Positions 46,932 to 61,900 of a stretch of DNA of 64,000 bases are shown here, piece after piece. This DNA comes from Plumapathes pennacea (lineage: Eukaryota > Cnidaria > Anthozoa > Antipatharia > Myriopathidae): contig OZ038465.1 of assembly GCA_964036295.1 (NCBI GenBank), positions 5,318,667 to 5,382,666 of the forward strand, written 5' to 3'. The notes under the pieces are model-generated. The model saw only the letters and a program-made list of their open reading frames with translations. It was not told the origin of the DNA and made no database searches. How positions within the stretch are numbered: the stretch's first letter is position 1; each line of letters begins with the position of its first letter. A program made the translations under genes and the position numbers.

Positions 46932-49900
46932 CTGCGGAAAATAGAAGCAAACGGAAATTGAGAAGATATTCTCAGGAACAGACTTTCGACAGCAAAATAA
47001 TAAACCTGTCACTTGCTTGGAGCTTAGCACGAGTTGCTGGGTCTTCCCAGAGTTGCCTAGCTCGATTAACCCAACTTATTTTCAGACAAACTGTACCGTA
47101 CACAGTGAAATGCGATTTATCTGTATCTATAGCAATGATCATTGATGGTACGAATAAAGTTGCTGTTAATGTTGTTGCTGTTGCTGATGCTGATGCTGAT
47201 GTTGTTGTTGTTGTTGTTGTTGTTGTTATCCTTCCCTTTATGGTACTTTTGGTCCATAACTCCAAAACATGGTGCTCTTGAGAGGAGAGGAAAGGAGGAG
47301 GTGAAGGAAGAGGAGATTATGTGAAAGAGAAGGAATGAGCAGTAGCTTGGCCGTAAAGCAAAGCAAGACAGCCTCACCTTTTCCAGTCACTTTGACTTTG
47401 CCAGGATTGGCGGGGCCAGGACCACTAACCATAACAGAGAACGGGCTTCCAGTGACATGACGTCCCGATTTCTTGACGGTGATAAAATGTTCTCCCGTCT
47501 CCTGTGGAGTGAAGGACACACTGAGCGTGTTGTCGGAGTTCAAGCCAAGCTTGAGCGGTTCTTCCACGCTACTGCCTGGTCTTCTCAGAGTAGCGGCGAG
47601 TCGTCCACTAGTGTAGTCTTCAGGCAGTAATAGGCCGGGGATTTCTAGACCAACTCCACATGGACGGCCAATGGAATTTCCTTCCTCTGCAGGCGCCACG
47701 ACCATGACCGAGAATGGACTGTTTTCCACGTGACGGCCGTACTTCTTCACGCTGATCAGGTGCTCACCGGGTTCCCGCGGGACAAACGAGACGCACAGCT
47801 GTTTGTCAGAGGTGACCTTCAGTTTCACTGGCTCCTCTTTGTTGCTCGAGGGCCTCTTCAGCGTTGCCACCAGCTTGCCAGAATCGACGTCTTCGGGCAG
47901 ACGTAGATTGGGAATGTCCAGAAGACAATCGCAAGGTCTTCCGACGGCGTTGACTGCTTCGGCTGCCTCGACCATGATAGAGAAGGGACTGCCAGGCACG
48001 TCCTTGTCCAGCTTGCGCACGCTGATCTTGTGCTCGCCAGGTTCGTTGGGTACAAAGGAAACACCCAGAGAGTTGTCAGGGTTGAGTTCAAGCCCGAGCT
48101 CTTCTTCCTTGACGCTGGACGGCCGCATGAGGTACGCCTTCAAACGCCCCTTTTCTAGGTCCTCTGGTAGGTCTACTCCTTGGATATCGAGGCTCACGTC
48201 GCAGGTCTTACCCATTGGATGAACCTCCTCGACTTTGTCTTTGTCTCCCACCATGATGATAAATGGGCTGTTTTCCACATCGCGTCCGTCTTTCCTCAGG
48301 TGAATGAGGTGCTCTCCAACTTCACGCGGTGTAAACGCGACGCTCAGCGTGCCGTCTCCGTTCTGAGTCAAGCGGATGTCCTCCTCTCTGTCACTCGACG
48401 GCCTCTTCAACGCAGCTGACAGCCGAGGGTAGTCCTCTGGAAGATTAACATCGGGGCTTTCCAGACCTTTGCCTAACGGTTTGCCCACCTGCCTTGCAGG
48501 CTCCTCGGATGCAACGTCGACTGCAAATGGACTTCCCGGGACGTGTCGGCCGTACTTGGTGACGTTGATGTAGTGAACGCCCGTTTCTTGAGGGACGAAC
48601 GAAACGCTGAGCGAATCGTCGGAGTTCAGCTTGAGATTCAGAGGTTCTTCCTTGTCGCTGGACGGCCGCTTGAGCGTGCCCTTCAGTTTGGAGATGTCCT
48701 CTGGAAGTTGGATGCCGGGGATGTCTAGGGCGTAATCGAGAGGGCAGCCCACGGCTTCTACTGGTTCTACGGCCTCGACCAGAATGGAGAACGGACTTCC
48801 AGGGATATGGGTTCCGTCTTTCTTGTTCTTCACGCTTAGGAAATGCTCACCGGGTTCCCTGGGAACAAATGACACATCCAGGGTATCATCTTCAAGTTTT
48901 CCTGACACCTTGAGCGACTCTTCCTCCGAGCTGTTGGGTCTCCTGAGGGTCGCGACGAGATCCTCTGCATCCTCGGGTACCTTGATGCCGAGGTCACACG
49001 CATGTCCCACGGGGTAAACATCGCCCATTCTCTGCGCCTGCACCAGAACCGAGAAAGGACTGTTCTGCATTTCTTCACCGTCTTTGCGCACGTGGATCAG
49101 ATGCTCTCCAGGCTCGTACGGCGTGAAGGTAACACCCAGGGTGCCATCGTCGTTCAAATGGAGGTCTACGGGTTCTTCTTTGCGGCTGTTTGGTCTCTGC
49201 AGGGTTGCGTCTAGTCTCTTCAAATCCTCCGGTGAAGTGATGCCCGGGATGTTCAGACAGACGTCGCAGGGTTTGCCAACAGTTGGTCTTGGCTTGGCAG
49301 TGTCGACGTCATCCCAGTTGGAATAGATATGAGCAACAAATGGGCTGCCGGCAATGTGTTCATCAGCAAACTTAACGTTCACGTTGTAATCACCTTAAAA
49401 AATAATAAATAAAAGGCGTGTTGGAAACATTCCACCTTTATTTCAATTCGGCATAGAATGGGGGATCCATAAGAACTTTCGTCTCCAAATTGTACTAAAT
49501 TGTGCATGAGTAGTCAGTGTAATCAGAATTGGTACTTTCATCCAGAAAAAGATCAAGAGCCAAGTTCTCAATACTGTATGATGTATCTCTGGTGAGAAAC
49601 GTAATAAGAAAATTGAACATGATCACTATTGGGAGGAAAGGGTTAAAAGACCATGAAACCAAATGCAGAGCGTGTATCTGGAATCAACATCAACACAACC
49701 GCTTACTTTAGCATCACTTATCACACTCTTCTTGTCAGGGCACAGAGTTCAAACTTACCTGGTTCTTCTGGCACGTATTGGACACTGCATGTGCCGTCAC
49801 CGTTGTCTTGGCAAGTTATCACTGCCTTGCTCGGTCCCTCCACTGCCAGGGAAAGTCCTCCTGGCCCGGCGTCTTTTGTTACAACTGTAAACTCACATGG

Positions 49901-52900
49901 TTCATGGACTATGCCGCGTTCAAGACCTGCAAAGGTAAAGGGACGTTATGTCATGTTCTACACAGCGTACTCTATGTTACTGGCTTTAAATGTGCGATGT
50001 TTTCTATTAGCACACATGCTGTCAAGTGATTTGATGTGGGTGATAAGAAAATGTGTTTTGAGCGATGCTTGGACTCAAAGGATTAACTCACCTTTGCCAT
50101 AAGCGCGCACTTTGCTGTCAGCTGGAAACTCGTCGTCGGGAAAGTCGGGCATTGATTCGACTTGTCTGTCGTCAGTGGTGCTGACCATCTGTTCTTCCAC
50201 GGGTTGCGGTTGCGATGCTTTGAAAGAGAACGGGCTTCCTGGTACGACGTTGTCCGCATATTTCACATCAACAGCGTGGCGCCCTTCCTCCAGAGGCGTG
50301 TACGCGCACGTGAAAGTGCCGTCATCGTTGTCTGTGATTTTTACAGGAATCTTTTTCCCTCCTGGGCCCGTGATGGCCACTTCGGGTTCACCTAACGAAA
50401 CAAAATAAAACTTGAGCTTGAACTCGGCGTTTCTTATACGCGCGATCTGATTTATTACGACGCGCTTATTACATAATAGCACAACGATGTCGGCTACGTC
50501 CACACTAATGCGTTTTTATGTTTTTGTGTTAAAAGTTGAAGAGGATTTCCGAACTAAATTCTCTTCTTTCTCCTGACTAAAACACAGAAACATGATTTAT
50601 TCGCGAGAGCAGGAAGGGGAAGGGAAAGGGGAAGAGAGCCCTGTCGCTATTTAAGGCACAAGAATAAGCGTAAAAGTGCTGGGAAACAAGACGTGATCGC
50701 GTGGTTAGCAGGTGACCAACCTTTGCCAGTTTTTGAGGCGTCGATATCGAAATCATGCTCCTCTCCGACGGGTACAAATTCTCCTGGTTCAAGACCGTCC
50801 ACCGTGACTTTGCCGGCGTCAGCAGCAGGTTTGACTTGGGCTTTGAATGGACTTCCGGGGACCGGCTCGCCCGTGTACTGCACGTCATAGGTGTGCAGGC
50901 CAGGCTCCTCAGGCGTGTAAGCGCACGTGAATGTCCCGTCACCGTTGTCGATGATTTCCGCCGGTATCTTCTTCCTGCCTGGGCCTGTGATGACCACTTT
51001 AGGTGTGCCTAATGTACAAATGAAGTTCCTCTTTATAAACCACTACTTGGACAATGTGCGGATCAGTGGCCGTGCCCAGGGCCCGGTTTTTCAAAGCAAG
51101 ATTAGGCTAATCCTGGATCATGTCTAAACTTGTTTGTCATTTATAAGCCTGAAAATGTGAAGGTTTCGTTCACAACCGCGACTTCCTTGATAAGCTGGAA
51201 CAAGCTTTTTAATCCATCTTCGAACAAAATTCTGCAGTTTCTTGACAGAGAGGTCGAGGGAAAGAATTTCGTTAATCCTGGATTAGCTTAATCGGCTTTC
51301 AAACGACCGGGTCCAGGACTCCATACACAGAGAAAACTTCACCGTCAAATACAAACCTTTTCCAGCGTCTACGGCGTCGATATCAAAGTCGTGTTCCTGG
51401 CCGGCCACGATTTCCTCGGTGGGATCAAGCCCGTCCACTTTCACCTTGGATGGGTCGCCGGACGGGTTGACCTGCACCTTGAACGGACTACCGGGTACCC
51501 GCATGTCTCCGTATCTCACGTCTACGCTGTGCCGTCCTGGCTTCTCTGGCATATACTCCACCGTGTACGTACCATCGCCGTTGTCTTTGATTTCTGGCGT
51601 TATTGGTGGGGAACCCGAGGGTGGAGTGACGGTCGCTGCAAATGACAACACGCGCAGACCTATCAGCCTTGATGTTACGTACCCGTTCTTTTTAATCGTG
51701 GAGAGAAAAATAGACCCCCAGGCGGAAACTCGGGCCAATGGCCTTTTATTCGACACAGCTTTAAACCACAAACCGTTTAGGTCATAATTCTCCCAGCCTG
51801 CCCCAAGAGGGAAATCTGTAATAGTCCCGTGCCAAACTTTACCTGAGAGAGGTGCGACTCCTGCCTCGGTGACGTCACACGTGAAGGGTGTCACTTCCTC
51901 TGTCACGGGTTTTCCCTCGACACCAGGACCCGACACCTTCACCTTGCTGGCGTCGAATGGCGGACCAGCGCGCACACGGAACGGGCTGTTTGGCACTTGT
52001 TGGTCGGCGTATTTCACGTTAACGGCGTAGCGACCTACAGGAGAACGTTTACTACTGTCAGCGTAAGTTGGAATGCGACACGCAAGGTGACAAGCGTGGT
52101 CTCCTCGACAAAATCAAATACACTAATTGCCTGAATAACTGATATCAATCTGAGCAAGCTGTCAAAAGCCAAATCCTCCACATCATTTGATATATCTCTG
52201 GTGAAAGACTGAACAGGTCTCCTCGACAAAATCAAATACATTAATTGCTTGAATAACTGATTAATTGCTTGACCAACGTTCATCTGAGCAAGCTATCAAA
52301 AACTAAATTCTCCACACCATTTGATATATCTCTGGTGAAAGACTGAACAGAAAAAACTGAAGTTGAACAAGAGCTGACTCACCCTCGTCTTCGGGTGTGT
52401 ATAATACATCGTACACGCCATCTCCTTTCTCTCGGATCTCGTCAGGCTTGATGGTCTTCCTGTCTGGCGTCTCGATAGACACATCCAGATCAGCTTCGCC
52501 GGTTTCAGAAGCATCCACAGTGAACTGTGATGGCACGGTGGAGAAGAGCGGCGTGGTACGATCCACCCCAGGGCCGTAACACTTCACCTTCCTCACATCC
52601 ACCGGCTCGGTCACCTTAGCGATGAAGGGGCTGCCAGGAATGTGTTCGTCCGCGAACTTGATGTGGATGGTGTACTCACCCGGCTCGACAGGTACGTAAG
52701 ACGCCGAGCACGTGCCATCGCCGTGGTCTGTGCAGTTCAGTTTGGCTTCGGACGGTCCCTCTATAGCAAGGCTCAGACCGCCTTCCCCTGCTCCTTGTGT
52801 TTCTACGGTGAAGTCGGCAGGTTCATCGACGACAGCTCGCTCAAGACCAGGTCCGTACGCCTTGCACCTTGTGGGGTCTGTAGGGGGCAGTACGTGCACC

Positions 52901-55900
52901 TTGAATGGACTTCCAGGGATAGGCTTGCCTCCGTATGTGACGGCCAGGTCGTGTACGCCTTCTTCTATAGGAGTGTAAGAGACCGAATAGCTGCCGTCTT
53001 CGTTGTCGGTAACCAAGGTGTCCGTTTCGGCACCAGACGGGTTGCGCACTGCTGCCTCAAGTTGACCCTCACCTATTCCGCGTGTATGGAGAAGAATTTG
53101 TTAAATCTCACCTTTCTCACTTGGCAATGTAAACTGCGATCAAGTCCTCCTTTCCTTATCCCCCGAAAAAATGCAAAAGGAGGGGGAGGAGGGCTGGTCG
53201 CAAGTTGTTGCCAATGTAGAGGTGCGGGAGACTGGCGACATGTCCAGGCGCTGCATCCCTTCACTCCCCAGCTTAATACAAATTCTCTCGACAACTCAAG
53301 AAGAAAATGTGTGAGTGACGTAGTGAGAATTGATAGTCCAATCAACTTTCATCTGAGCAAACTATCAAGTGGCAAATTCTCCATACTGAATCACGTGTTT
53401 TTGGCAAGAGACTGAAGGAGAAAATTGAAGTTGATCAACAATAGTGAGAATTGATAGCCAATCAACTTTCATCTGAGCAAACTATCAAGTGGCAAATTCT
53501 CCATACTGAATCACGTATTTTTGTTAAGAGACTGAAGGAGGAAATTGAAGCTGATCAACAAGCTGAACTACAAGTCACCTGCTTTTGAGCAATCCACATC
53601 AAACTCGGCCAGCTGATCGATCACAGCTTTTTCTAAACCGTCTCCCTGGGCGACGCACTTGTTTGCATTGCATGGTTTGGCCACCTCGACCGGGAACGGG
53701 CTGCCAGGTACCGGCTCATCATCAAACGTCACGTCCACTTCATAGTCACCTTCGTCTGGGGCCGTGTACGAGCACTTGAACACATCTCGACTGATCTCTT
53801 CTACCACCACTTCCGGAACAGGTTTAGCGCCATGGCCTTCAGAGTAAAAATGACATAAATACAAGAGAGGATACGCGCCCAAAACCTGCGTGCTACATGT
53901 GCCCGCCCTAGTCACTTCCGTTGGTCAGCGTTCATTGCCATTACTATCTAGCAAGAAGTAAGTTTTCACCATCGTGTGCGAGTTTTTATGTGGCATTATA
54001 TTCAACTAAAATATGCTGGAGTCTAACGAACCGTTTACGAAGGCAAACCATAGCCGAGCACTAGGGTAACCCTACAGTAGCTTTTAGCTCTCGTAGGGTA
54101 CCCGGGTTATGTCCTCCCGCCCGCTTGTAAACACGCTGATCAAAAAAAAAAAAAAAAGAAAAAGAAAAAAAGTGGAAATCTTAAAGTGCTAGGTAACCCT
54201 AATACCAGGGTAACCCTATCTCCTTGTAAACAGGCCCTAAATTTGAGTTTCCTGGCTAATTCTTGAAATCCTCCAAGCATTGCACGAACAACTAGGCCAC
54301 AGGACGACAAAAGAAATAAACATAATCCACATACCAACGGGCCGCACTTGGACACGTGCGTCTCCCTTGCCAGCTTCGGCCGAGTCGATGTTGAACCACG
54401 TGGGTTTTCCAGGCTCAACTCCCGCGTGTTCCACACCCGGGCCGGACACCTTGACCTTGGAAGCGTCGGACCTGGGTGAGATGGGAACTTTGAAGGGGCT
54501 GCCGGGTACGTGTTCACCAGCGTACATAACGGTCACTTCATGGGGACCTGTAGTGGCGACGATAAATTAATCAGTCATGCATTTTACCATGAAAGAACCG
54601 TTTCAAAAATAACTTTGAAGTGAAGACTGAGCAAAGAGCACCACCGACAACTTGCACCACACCATCACCAACACTGCCATTATCCCTAATATTACCATCA
54701 ACATCATAACCACCACCAGAACCACCACCACAAAAGCACCACCGACGCCACCACCAAACAATTTACCACCACCAGCATCACCAACACCAGAACCACCACC
54801 GACGCCACTACCAAACAATTTACCACCACCAGCATCACCAACACCATTACCGCCACCAGCATCAAACTACTGTCAACATCAACATCACCACCACCACCAC
54901 CACCACCATTACCACCAGCATCATCACCACTGACACCACCATCATAATCACCATCGCTACCATCACCAGCATCATCACCACCGCCACCACCACATCACAG
55001 TCACTACCACATTCAAATTGCAGTGTTCACCATCTTATCCTTCAGTTCCTTTCATTTACCTTTTTTCTTGGGAAAGTACGTGACCGCGTGAAGTCCGTAT
55101 TCTTCTTCGTCGACGTCACACGGCACGGACTCGTTGAGTTCATCAACTACGTCAACGTAGAGCGGCGCGTCTCCAGCCAGCCGAGTGTCGATATCAATAT
55201 CCGCTGGCTCTCCTGCGCGGATCCCGGGCTCAATTCCGGGTCCGTCCACTTTAACCTTTGAAGGATCAAGAGGATAAGAGATGCTGGAAACGAACGGACT
55301 GTCAGGGATGTGTTGATCCGCAAACAGGATGTTGATGGCGTAGGGACCAGGGTCACTCGGCCAGTACGTGACGTCACATGAACCGTCGCCATTGTCCTTG
55401 CACTCGATCTTAGCCTCGGAGGGTCCTTCGATCGTTAGGCCCAGGCTTCCCTCGCCAGCTCCCTTGGTCTCGATCCGGAACTTGTTTGGTTGGTGTACCA
55501 GTCCCTTCTCCAGCCCTGGGCCGTATGCACGACACATGGCTGGGTTGGTGGTGCCGATGTTCACTCGGAATGGACTCTTGGGGATCGGTTGAGTGTTGAA
55601 GGTGATGTTGACTGTGTATAATCCAGGTTTTTCAGGGTAGTAGGTCACTGTGTAAGTGTCATCTTTGTTGTCCTTGATGTCTACATTTGCTTTCTTTCCG
55701 TTTCCATCGATCACTTTGACATCGACAAGACCTGGTCCGGATTCGTCCGTGTACACAGTAAACACTGCTGGCACACCTGGGAAGACGAGACGGGGAGATT
55801 AATTTTGACTACTCTAACTCCGCTCAAAAACAAGCAGTACAAGAGTTTGAATGTTCTATCTCAAGTCAACTTGCTTTTGGTAGAAACCGTGGCGGAATAT

Positions 55901-58900
55901 TAACGGTGCGATCACCTTATTTTATTGTCAGCGGTCAATGCACAAAAAAAGCAGAAAAGACAGAAAATTCAAGTGCAGTTTCCATAATTCGTGCAACGCT
56001 TGTGAAACCCCAAGAAACTCTAAACTAAGACTTGATATGCAATTAGAAACGTATATCCGCGGTGCTCTTCTGATAGTTAAAAAAAACGTTTTCCCCCGTG
56101 TCTCACCTGCAACCACGCCCTCTGGTTCCAATCCGGGTCCTTCAGCATACACCAAGTTGACGTCTCCAGGAGGTGAGATGGGCACCATGAACGGGCTGTT
56201 GGGGATATCGACATCACCACATGTGATGTGTACGGCATAGGTCCCGGGTACCCTGGGGAAGTATGTCACTTCACACACCCCACTGCCCTTGTCTACGCAC
56301 TTGATTTCAGCTTGAGAAGGGCCTTCGATGGCAAAACCCAGGCTGTCTATCCCTGCTCCTTTGGTTTCTACAGTAAAATGACATGGACTTTCGGTGGAAC
56401 CTACAAAAAAGGGCATAAAACAATGAACATCTATTACTGGTACATTACTGGATATAAATTTTGCTATGGACCTTCCTAACTCGGGGTGCATTTCCTGTAA
56501 ATTTGGCCCATGAACAGCTGGAAGTCCTCTTTGTTGTCTCATTTCAAAGTATCATGATGTAATAAAACCCTTGAAGATTAATTCCTTATGTTTCTTAGCC
56601 CAGAATTTCTACACAGAATCCTCAGCATTCTAAGTAAGACAACATTTCCAAATAAAACAGTAATAAAAACAGCCTCAAACCGAAAGATTTATAAACTGAT
56701 CAGCTAATTTTTATTTTCTATACCAGAATAGGCCAAAGAAACGTGACCTTAGATGAAAGCCAGTATCAGCCTGGAATGATAATTATGTGACCTCAAAACT
56801 GCACAGCACTCATTGTGTAATACTATCTCTTCACTGGCTACATGGCATTTCCTACTTCAAATATAAAGTTTGCATTCATAGCATCTTTGCTATCAAACTG
56901 TGGTGGGCTTTTCAAATTTCAGACTGCTATTACACAATCTTAATATCAAAGCAGCATTTTTAGTTTGATGACCTTGTTATGCCAATATGTAAAAAGTAAT
57001 TTGCTTCTGAGATGAGGCCACGTACAGTTGAACCTCAATCATCCAGACTTGTTGGGACTCGCACAAACAGTCCAGATACTTGAAAGTTATTTGAGAATTT
57101 TAATTAAGAAATATATAACACATCACCGTGTAATATAGCCTCATCTAAACATGCGGGAAGTTGGGAGAACACAAGAGTAGCATAAGGAAACCACGAGGCT
57201 GCCGAGTGGTTTCTGGTGCTACTCGAGTGTTCTCCCAACTTCCCAAGTGTTTAGATGAGGCTATATTACATGGTGACGCGTTATATATTTCTTTTATGAA
57301 ATAATTAGTCAAGTAAAGAACATTGTGTATCACATCAGCGTGTAATATACTCTCATCTAACATGGTTATTTAGCCAATCAGGGTGCGCATATCATCATAG
57401 TTATTATATAATTGTGAATTCATACTGTAGTAACCTGTTGGCTGCAAGTCTACAAGTTGAGAGCCACATAAGATAAGTGTACCACATAACTTTGTCCAGG
57501 ATTATAAAATTCTCACACACTTACCTCTCTCCAAACCAGGTCCATAGGCACGGATCCTGCTTGCATCAACTGCTGTGGCCACCTTAACACTGAAGGGGCT
57601 GTTGGGGACTTGAGCACCACTCCAGGTCACAGTAACGACGTATTTACCAAACTTGGCAGGATAATAACAGCAGGAATAAGTGCCGTCCCCATTGGACTTC
57701 ACATCAACTTTCTCCTCACCTGTAGGACCTTCTACAAAAACATCAAGTTCTCCATCTCCTGCTCCACGAGTATCTACAGTGAAGGGTGCACGCTGACCAG
57801 ACTTCAAACCACTTGGCTCCACACCTGAGGCAACAGTGCAAACAACATGTCTTAAATACTAAAGACACAACACAGATTCTCCATGCAATTGCACACAAAA
57901 TCAGTCTGATTCAGTGTAATAGCAGAATGCACTTAACACAACCTCTACTCAGGAGTCAAGGCTGTAATTAAGATTTTGTTCAGCTTTTGAAATCACCATC
58001 GGTTGGACAACAACAATCAGAATTTGGCCAAACTATGCTCTAAAATACATTTGAAAGCAAAATGATCACATTCAATAACCCCACTGGCCTCTCTTCTACC
58101 AAAAAAGCTTTGACTTTGGCCTTTATGACAAGGGCTATCAACTAGTTGAATGTATACTAACCTACTCCAAACACCTTCACTTTGCTGGGTATAGGGTCCA
58201 CCTTCGGAGGTTGAACTGTCACATGGAAGGGACTTCCTGAAATATGCTGACCACCAAACATGACCTTGATGGTGTGTTTTCCCGTGTTAACCGGCTGATA
58301 TTCCACAAAGTACTCCCCATCTTCTTGTGGCTCAATGATGACGTCCACATCTTCTCCGCCACGTGGATCTATGACTTTCACTGTGACCTGCCCCTCCCCA
58401 GCACCCTTGGTGTACACAGTAAAGTCTGTGTACTTTCCCGCTACAATTCCACTAGGCTCAAGGCCAGGTCCTTTGGCATATGCTTTGGTTGCATCCAGGT
58501 CTGTGGATACATCTACACGGTATGGACTCTTTGGAATGTGCCTTCCATTCCACTTCACATGTATGTCATACTTCCCTGGAAGACATAAGGGTGGAACTGT
58601 AATTGCCGGAGGTATTTAGTCATAAACATGTCAAAACACTTTAATGTGTATACGGTATTGCAATTGTAATGCTTTACACAGTGTACAGTGTCTATATAGA
58701 AAGACTGTATAAGATGATGTGGCACAGTCAGTCAGTTAGTCATTGAGAAAGAGCCAACAGTATGCCAATAGTTGATCGAGTGTTGCATAAATGGCAGCTG
58801 ACTTTTGTTCTGATACAGTTAAACTGGACTATTTTCTTACTCTGGAACAGAAAAGTCTATATTATCCAATGACTTAGTATTTACTACTTTCTTTCAGCCC

Positions 58901-61900
58901 AAACATTTTAGGATTTTATTTCTAGACAGGGCTGTGTCAAAAAGCACATTCTTCTTATATGGTACAGTAGCCTGATGTTGAGGACCTACAGCTGTTATTG
59001 ATACCACAGTATCTGTACTGAGAAACAGTTTAGTACTGGCAACCTCACTGATTTAGAAAAGTAAGCTGAAGGCAGCAAAGACTCTAAAATGAGCAAATAC
59101 ATACCAACAACAGTCGGAACATAATAGCATGAGTAGGTGTGGTCCTTGTTGTCCTGCACAAAGACTTCTACCTCCTTTTTGCCAGGGCCCCAAACCTGGA
59201 CAGTAAGCTTTCCAAGTCCTGCTCCTTGAGTAAAGATTGTAAACTCAGCGGGCTTCTTGCAGACGAGACCTTTGGGCTCGATTCCTGGGCCCTTGGCATA
59301 GCATTTTGCCGAAGGATGCACCCTTGGTCGGAGTGGGGCCCCAGGTTTACACTTGGCTTCTGGAAAGTATGATACATACGTCATCACACTGAGCTCGTCC
59401 ACCTTAGGGTTCACCATATCGGCAGGGTCCAGCACCTGTCAATCAAAGTACAGCAAGACAATATGAATCATGTACATTGTTATCCTATAAACACCAGTAT
59501 GTAAGCTGGCTCCAAAAATTATAATTAAGAATTAAGGTTTGATTGTTCATCTTCCCCCTGTTGTGACATTGTTTGGAAACAAATTCAGAGTTCCAGACAA
59601 CTGAACACTTAATGGAACAACAAAACAGCGGTCAAATGGTTTTCCAGTGAACAACTATAGCACTGTGATACAGTTTAGTGCTGCATGATTACAATATTTT
59701 CATAAACCATGTGCCTTTAGAGAGATTGGATGATGGAACCAAAACATGACTCATGGTTGTCCACTTGTGGACAGTAAACCACAAAAAATAATATCAAACC
59801 CTAAAGATTACATAAATGGCTTTAGCACAGTAAATATACACATATATATATGATCATGAAAAAGATACGAGACTTTATGTTTAGCATGTCTGCAAATGAA
59901 CTCTATTTCCACTCACCATAGGGACATCCAGCCAATCCTGTGCCAACTTCATAGCATTGGTGGCATTTTCCAGCCTATCATTAGGATCAAGGTCCTCACA
60001 CTCTGGCAAAAGTCCAGGAGCAACAGCATCTACAAGACATGCAATTGCACGACCATCATTCCAATCCTTGGTGAAATTGTCCATGGGTACAGACTCTGGC
60101 ATCTTGCTTTTCACCCATGACAGCAGAGCCTGCTTTGGGGTCATCTTATGTCCACTCTCCTCCTCTTCCTCATCCATGTAAGGCATGCTGATTTGATACT
60201 TCAAAATCAGCGTCCAGATCAGACCAAGAATTAACTTCAAGTTTCCTTTGACGATATCACTAGAGTCTATAGAAGCAAAAACATATGTTAGCTATTGAAC
60301 AAAATGACCTGAACATATAAATAAATGTCCGTTTTCAAATTTATCCAAATTATTGTGGACGGGGCCTCAAAAGAAAGCTGTTTGACTATTTGCACTAGAG
60401 AGTCTTGGCAACAGCTTGCCCTTTGGCAAACCACCAAAACAATTTTTTTTTCCATCACACCCTGAGCACAGTATAATCCTGCATGACTGGTAATTTGTAA
60501 AGCACACCATTCATTATAGTACATGAAATGATATAACTTATTATTTTTACCCTTATCAATGAATTTGTTAACCATGCTGTCAAATAGCTATTTCTGGATA
60601 CTGTCTGTACATTGTTTTCATTCACAACATCAGTTCAGCTTAGACTATCTTTTTTTGGTATTTAGCCAAAACCCTACTGTCCTGAACACCTGGTTTAGCT
60701 TTATACTGCAGGAGTTTTGAAGAAATGAGTGTGATATCTTTTGATATCTCCTTTTTTTATATATATCTACTTGCTGAATGTGTTGAAATACTGCTTGGGA
60801 GATACAGAGGGACTTTTCTACAATCATAACAAATAACTGCAGTATTGAATCATAAATCACTTTGTGGTAGTGGCCAATACAAAAATAGAAGCCCAGAAAT
60901 AAAACTTGAGGCCTCCATCACCAGGAATTGAACTGCATGACAACATGGGAGGGGGATTTACAGATGGTTACAGCTGGAATTGACCTATGCATTATAACTG
61001 TAGCACTTAGTGCAGGTTTAAGTTTCTGAAAAAAACTTTAATCTACAAGAATTCAAAATATATAACACATACTCATTTCTGAATTAATTTTTCAGAATGA
61101 AAAAAACCTATGGAATAACCATGGCATTAAATGAAAGTCCCATGGTCCTCAAATCTCTTGAGAAATGTGGTGAGAACACACTCAAACCAAGATAATCAAC
61201 TGGGATTAGACAACAGTTTTTACTTTTTACTTCCCAAAATAATTAGCATTTACGGCATGATATATGAAGTAGTTTAGTATAGTTTTATATGGATGGAACC
61301 TTATTAACATGTCAGAAATCCTTTAGCATCACTACTAAATGGGGAACAACATTACTTATGTGTGCATGAATAGAAAAGGTCCACATTTCATGCATGGCTT
61401 AACTCCATGGGAAAATTCCAATGCAAGGTGATTACATAAGTGAAATGCCATCTTATGAACACTCATACACATGTATATTACTCATACATTACTAGAAACT
61501 ATATGGAATGATGTAAAGTATGACAACATTAAACTCTGTGTTGGTAAACACAATGTCCACAACCTTTGCACTCCTTATAATACTCTATGTTCATATCTGA
61601 ATGTGGACACATAGAAGGAGTCACTTTTAGATGCAAACAAACAAGAAAATAAAGTTAAACAGTCGAAGGTACGAGTACAAATTCCTATTCTTGACTGTAT
61701 GTACATCTTCACTGTTGATCTCAAACAGGGCACCTGGCCAAAATACTAAACTTACTAAATCCATGAATGCAGGTTATTTTATCATTAAACATTGCTTAAT
61801 TAGTCAAAATTAATATGTTCTGGGTGAAAGCAATTACTACATTTAATATAAACTGACCAAAATGTAAATAGAACAGTGAAACAGTACATATAGTTAGACC

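Noticed and set aside
46883..47281. Open frames antisense to filamin (also at 48.2-49.3 and 52.6-53.4 kb)
   Set aside because: They are shadows of strongly coding, GC-richer filamin exons or of trinucleotide repeats; the minus-strand frames explain them.
54652..54933. His/Pro/Thr-rich frame of 93 codons
   Set aside because: Arises from the CCA/CAT simple repeat in a filamin intron; similar frames appear on both strands.
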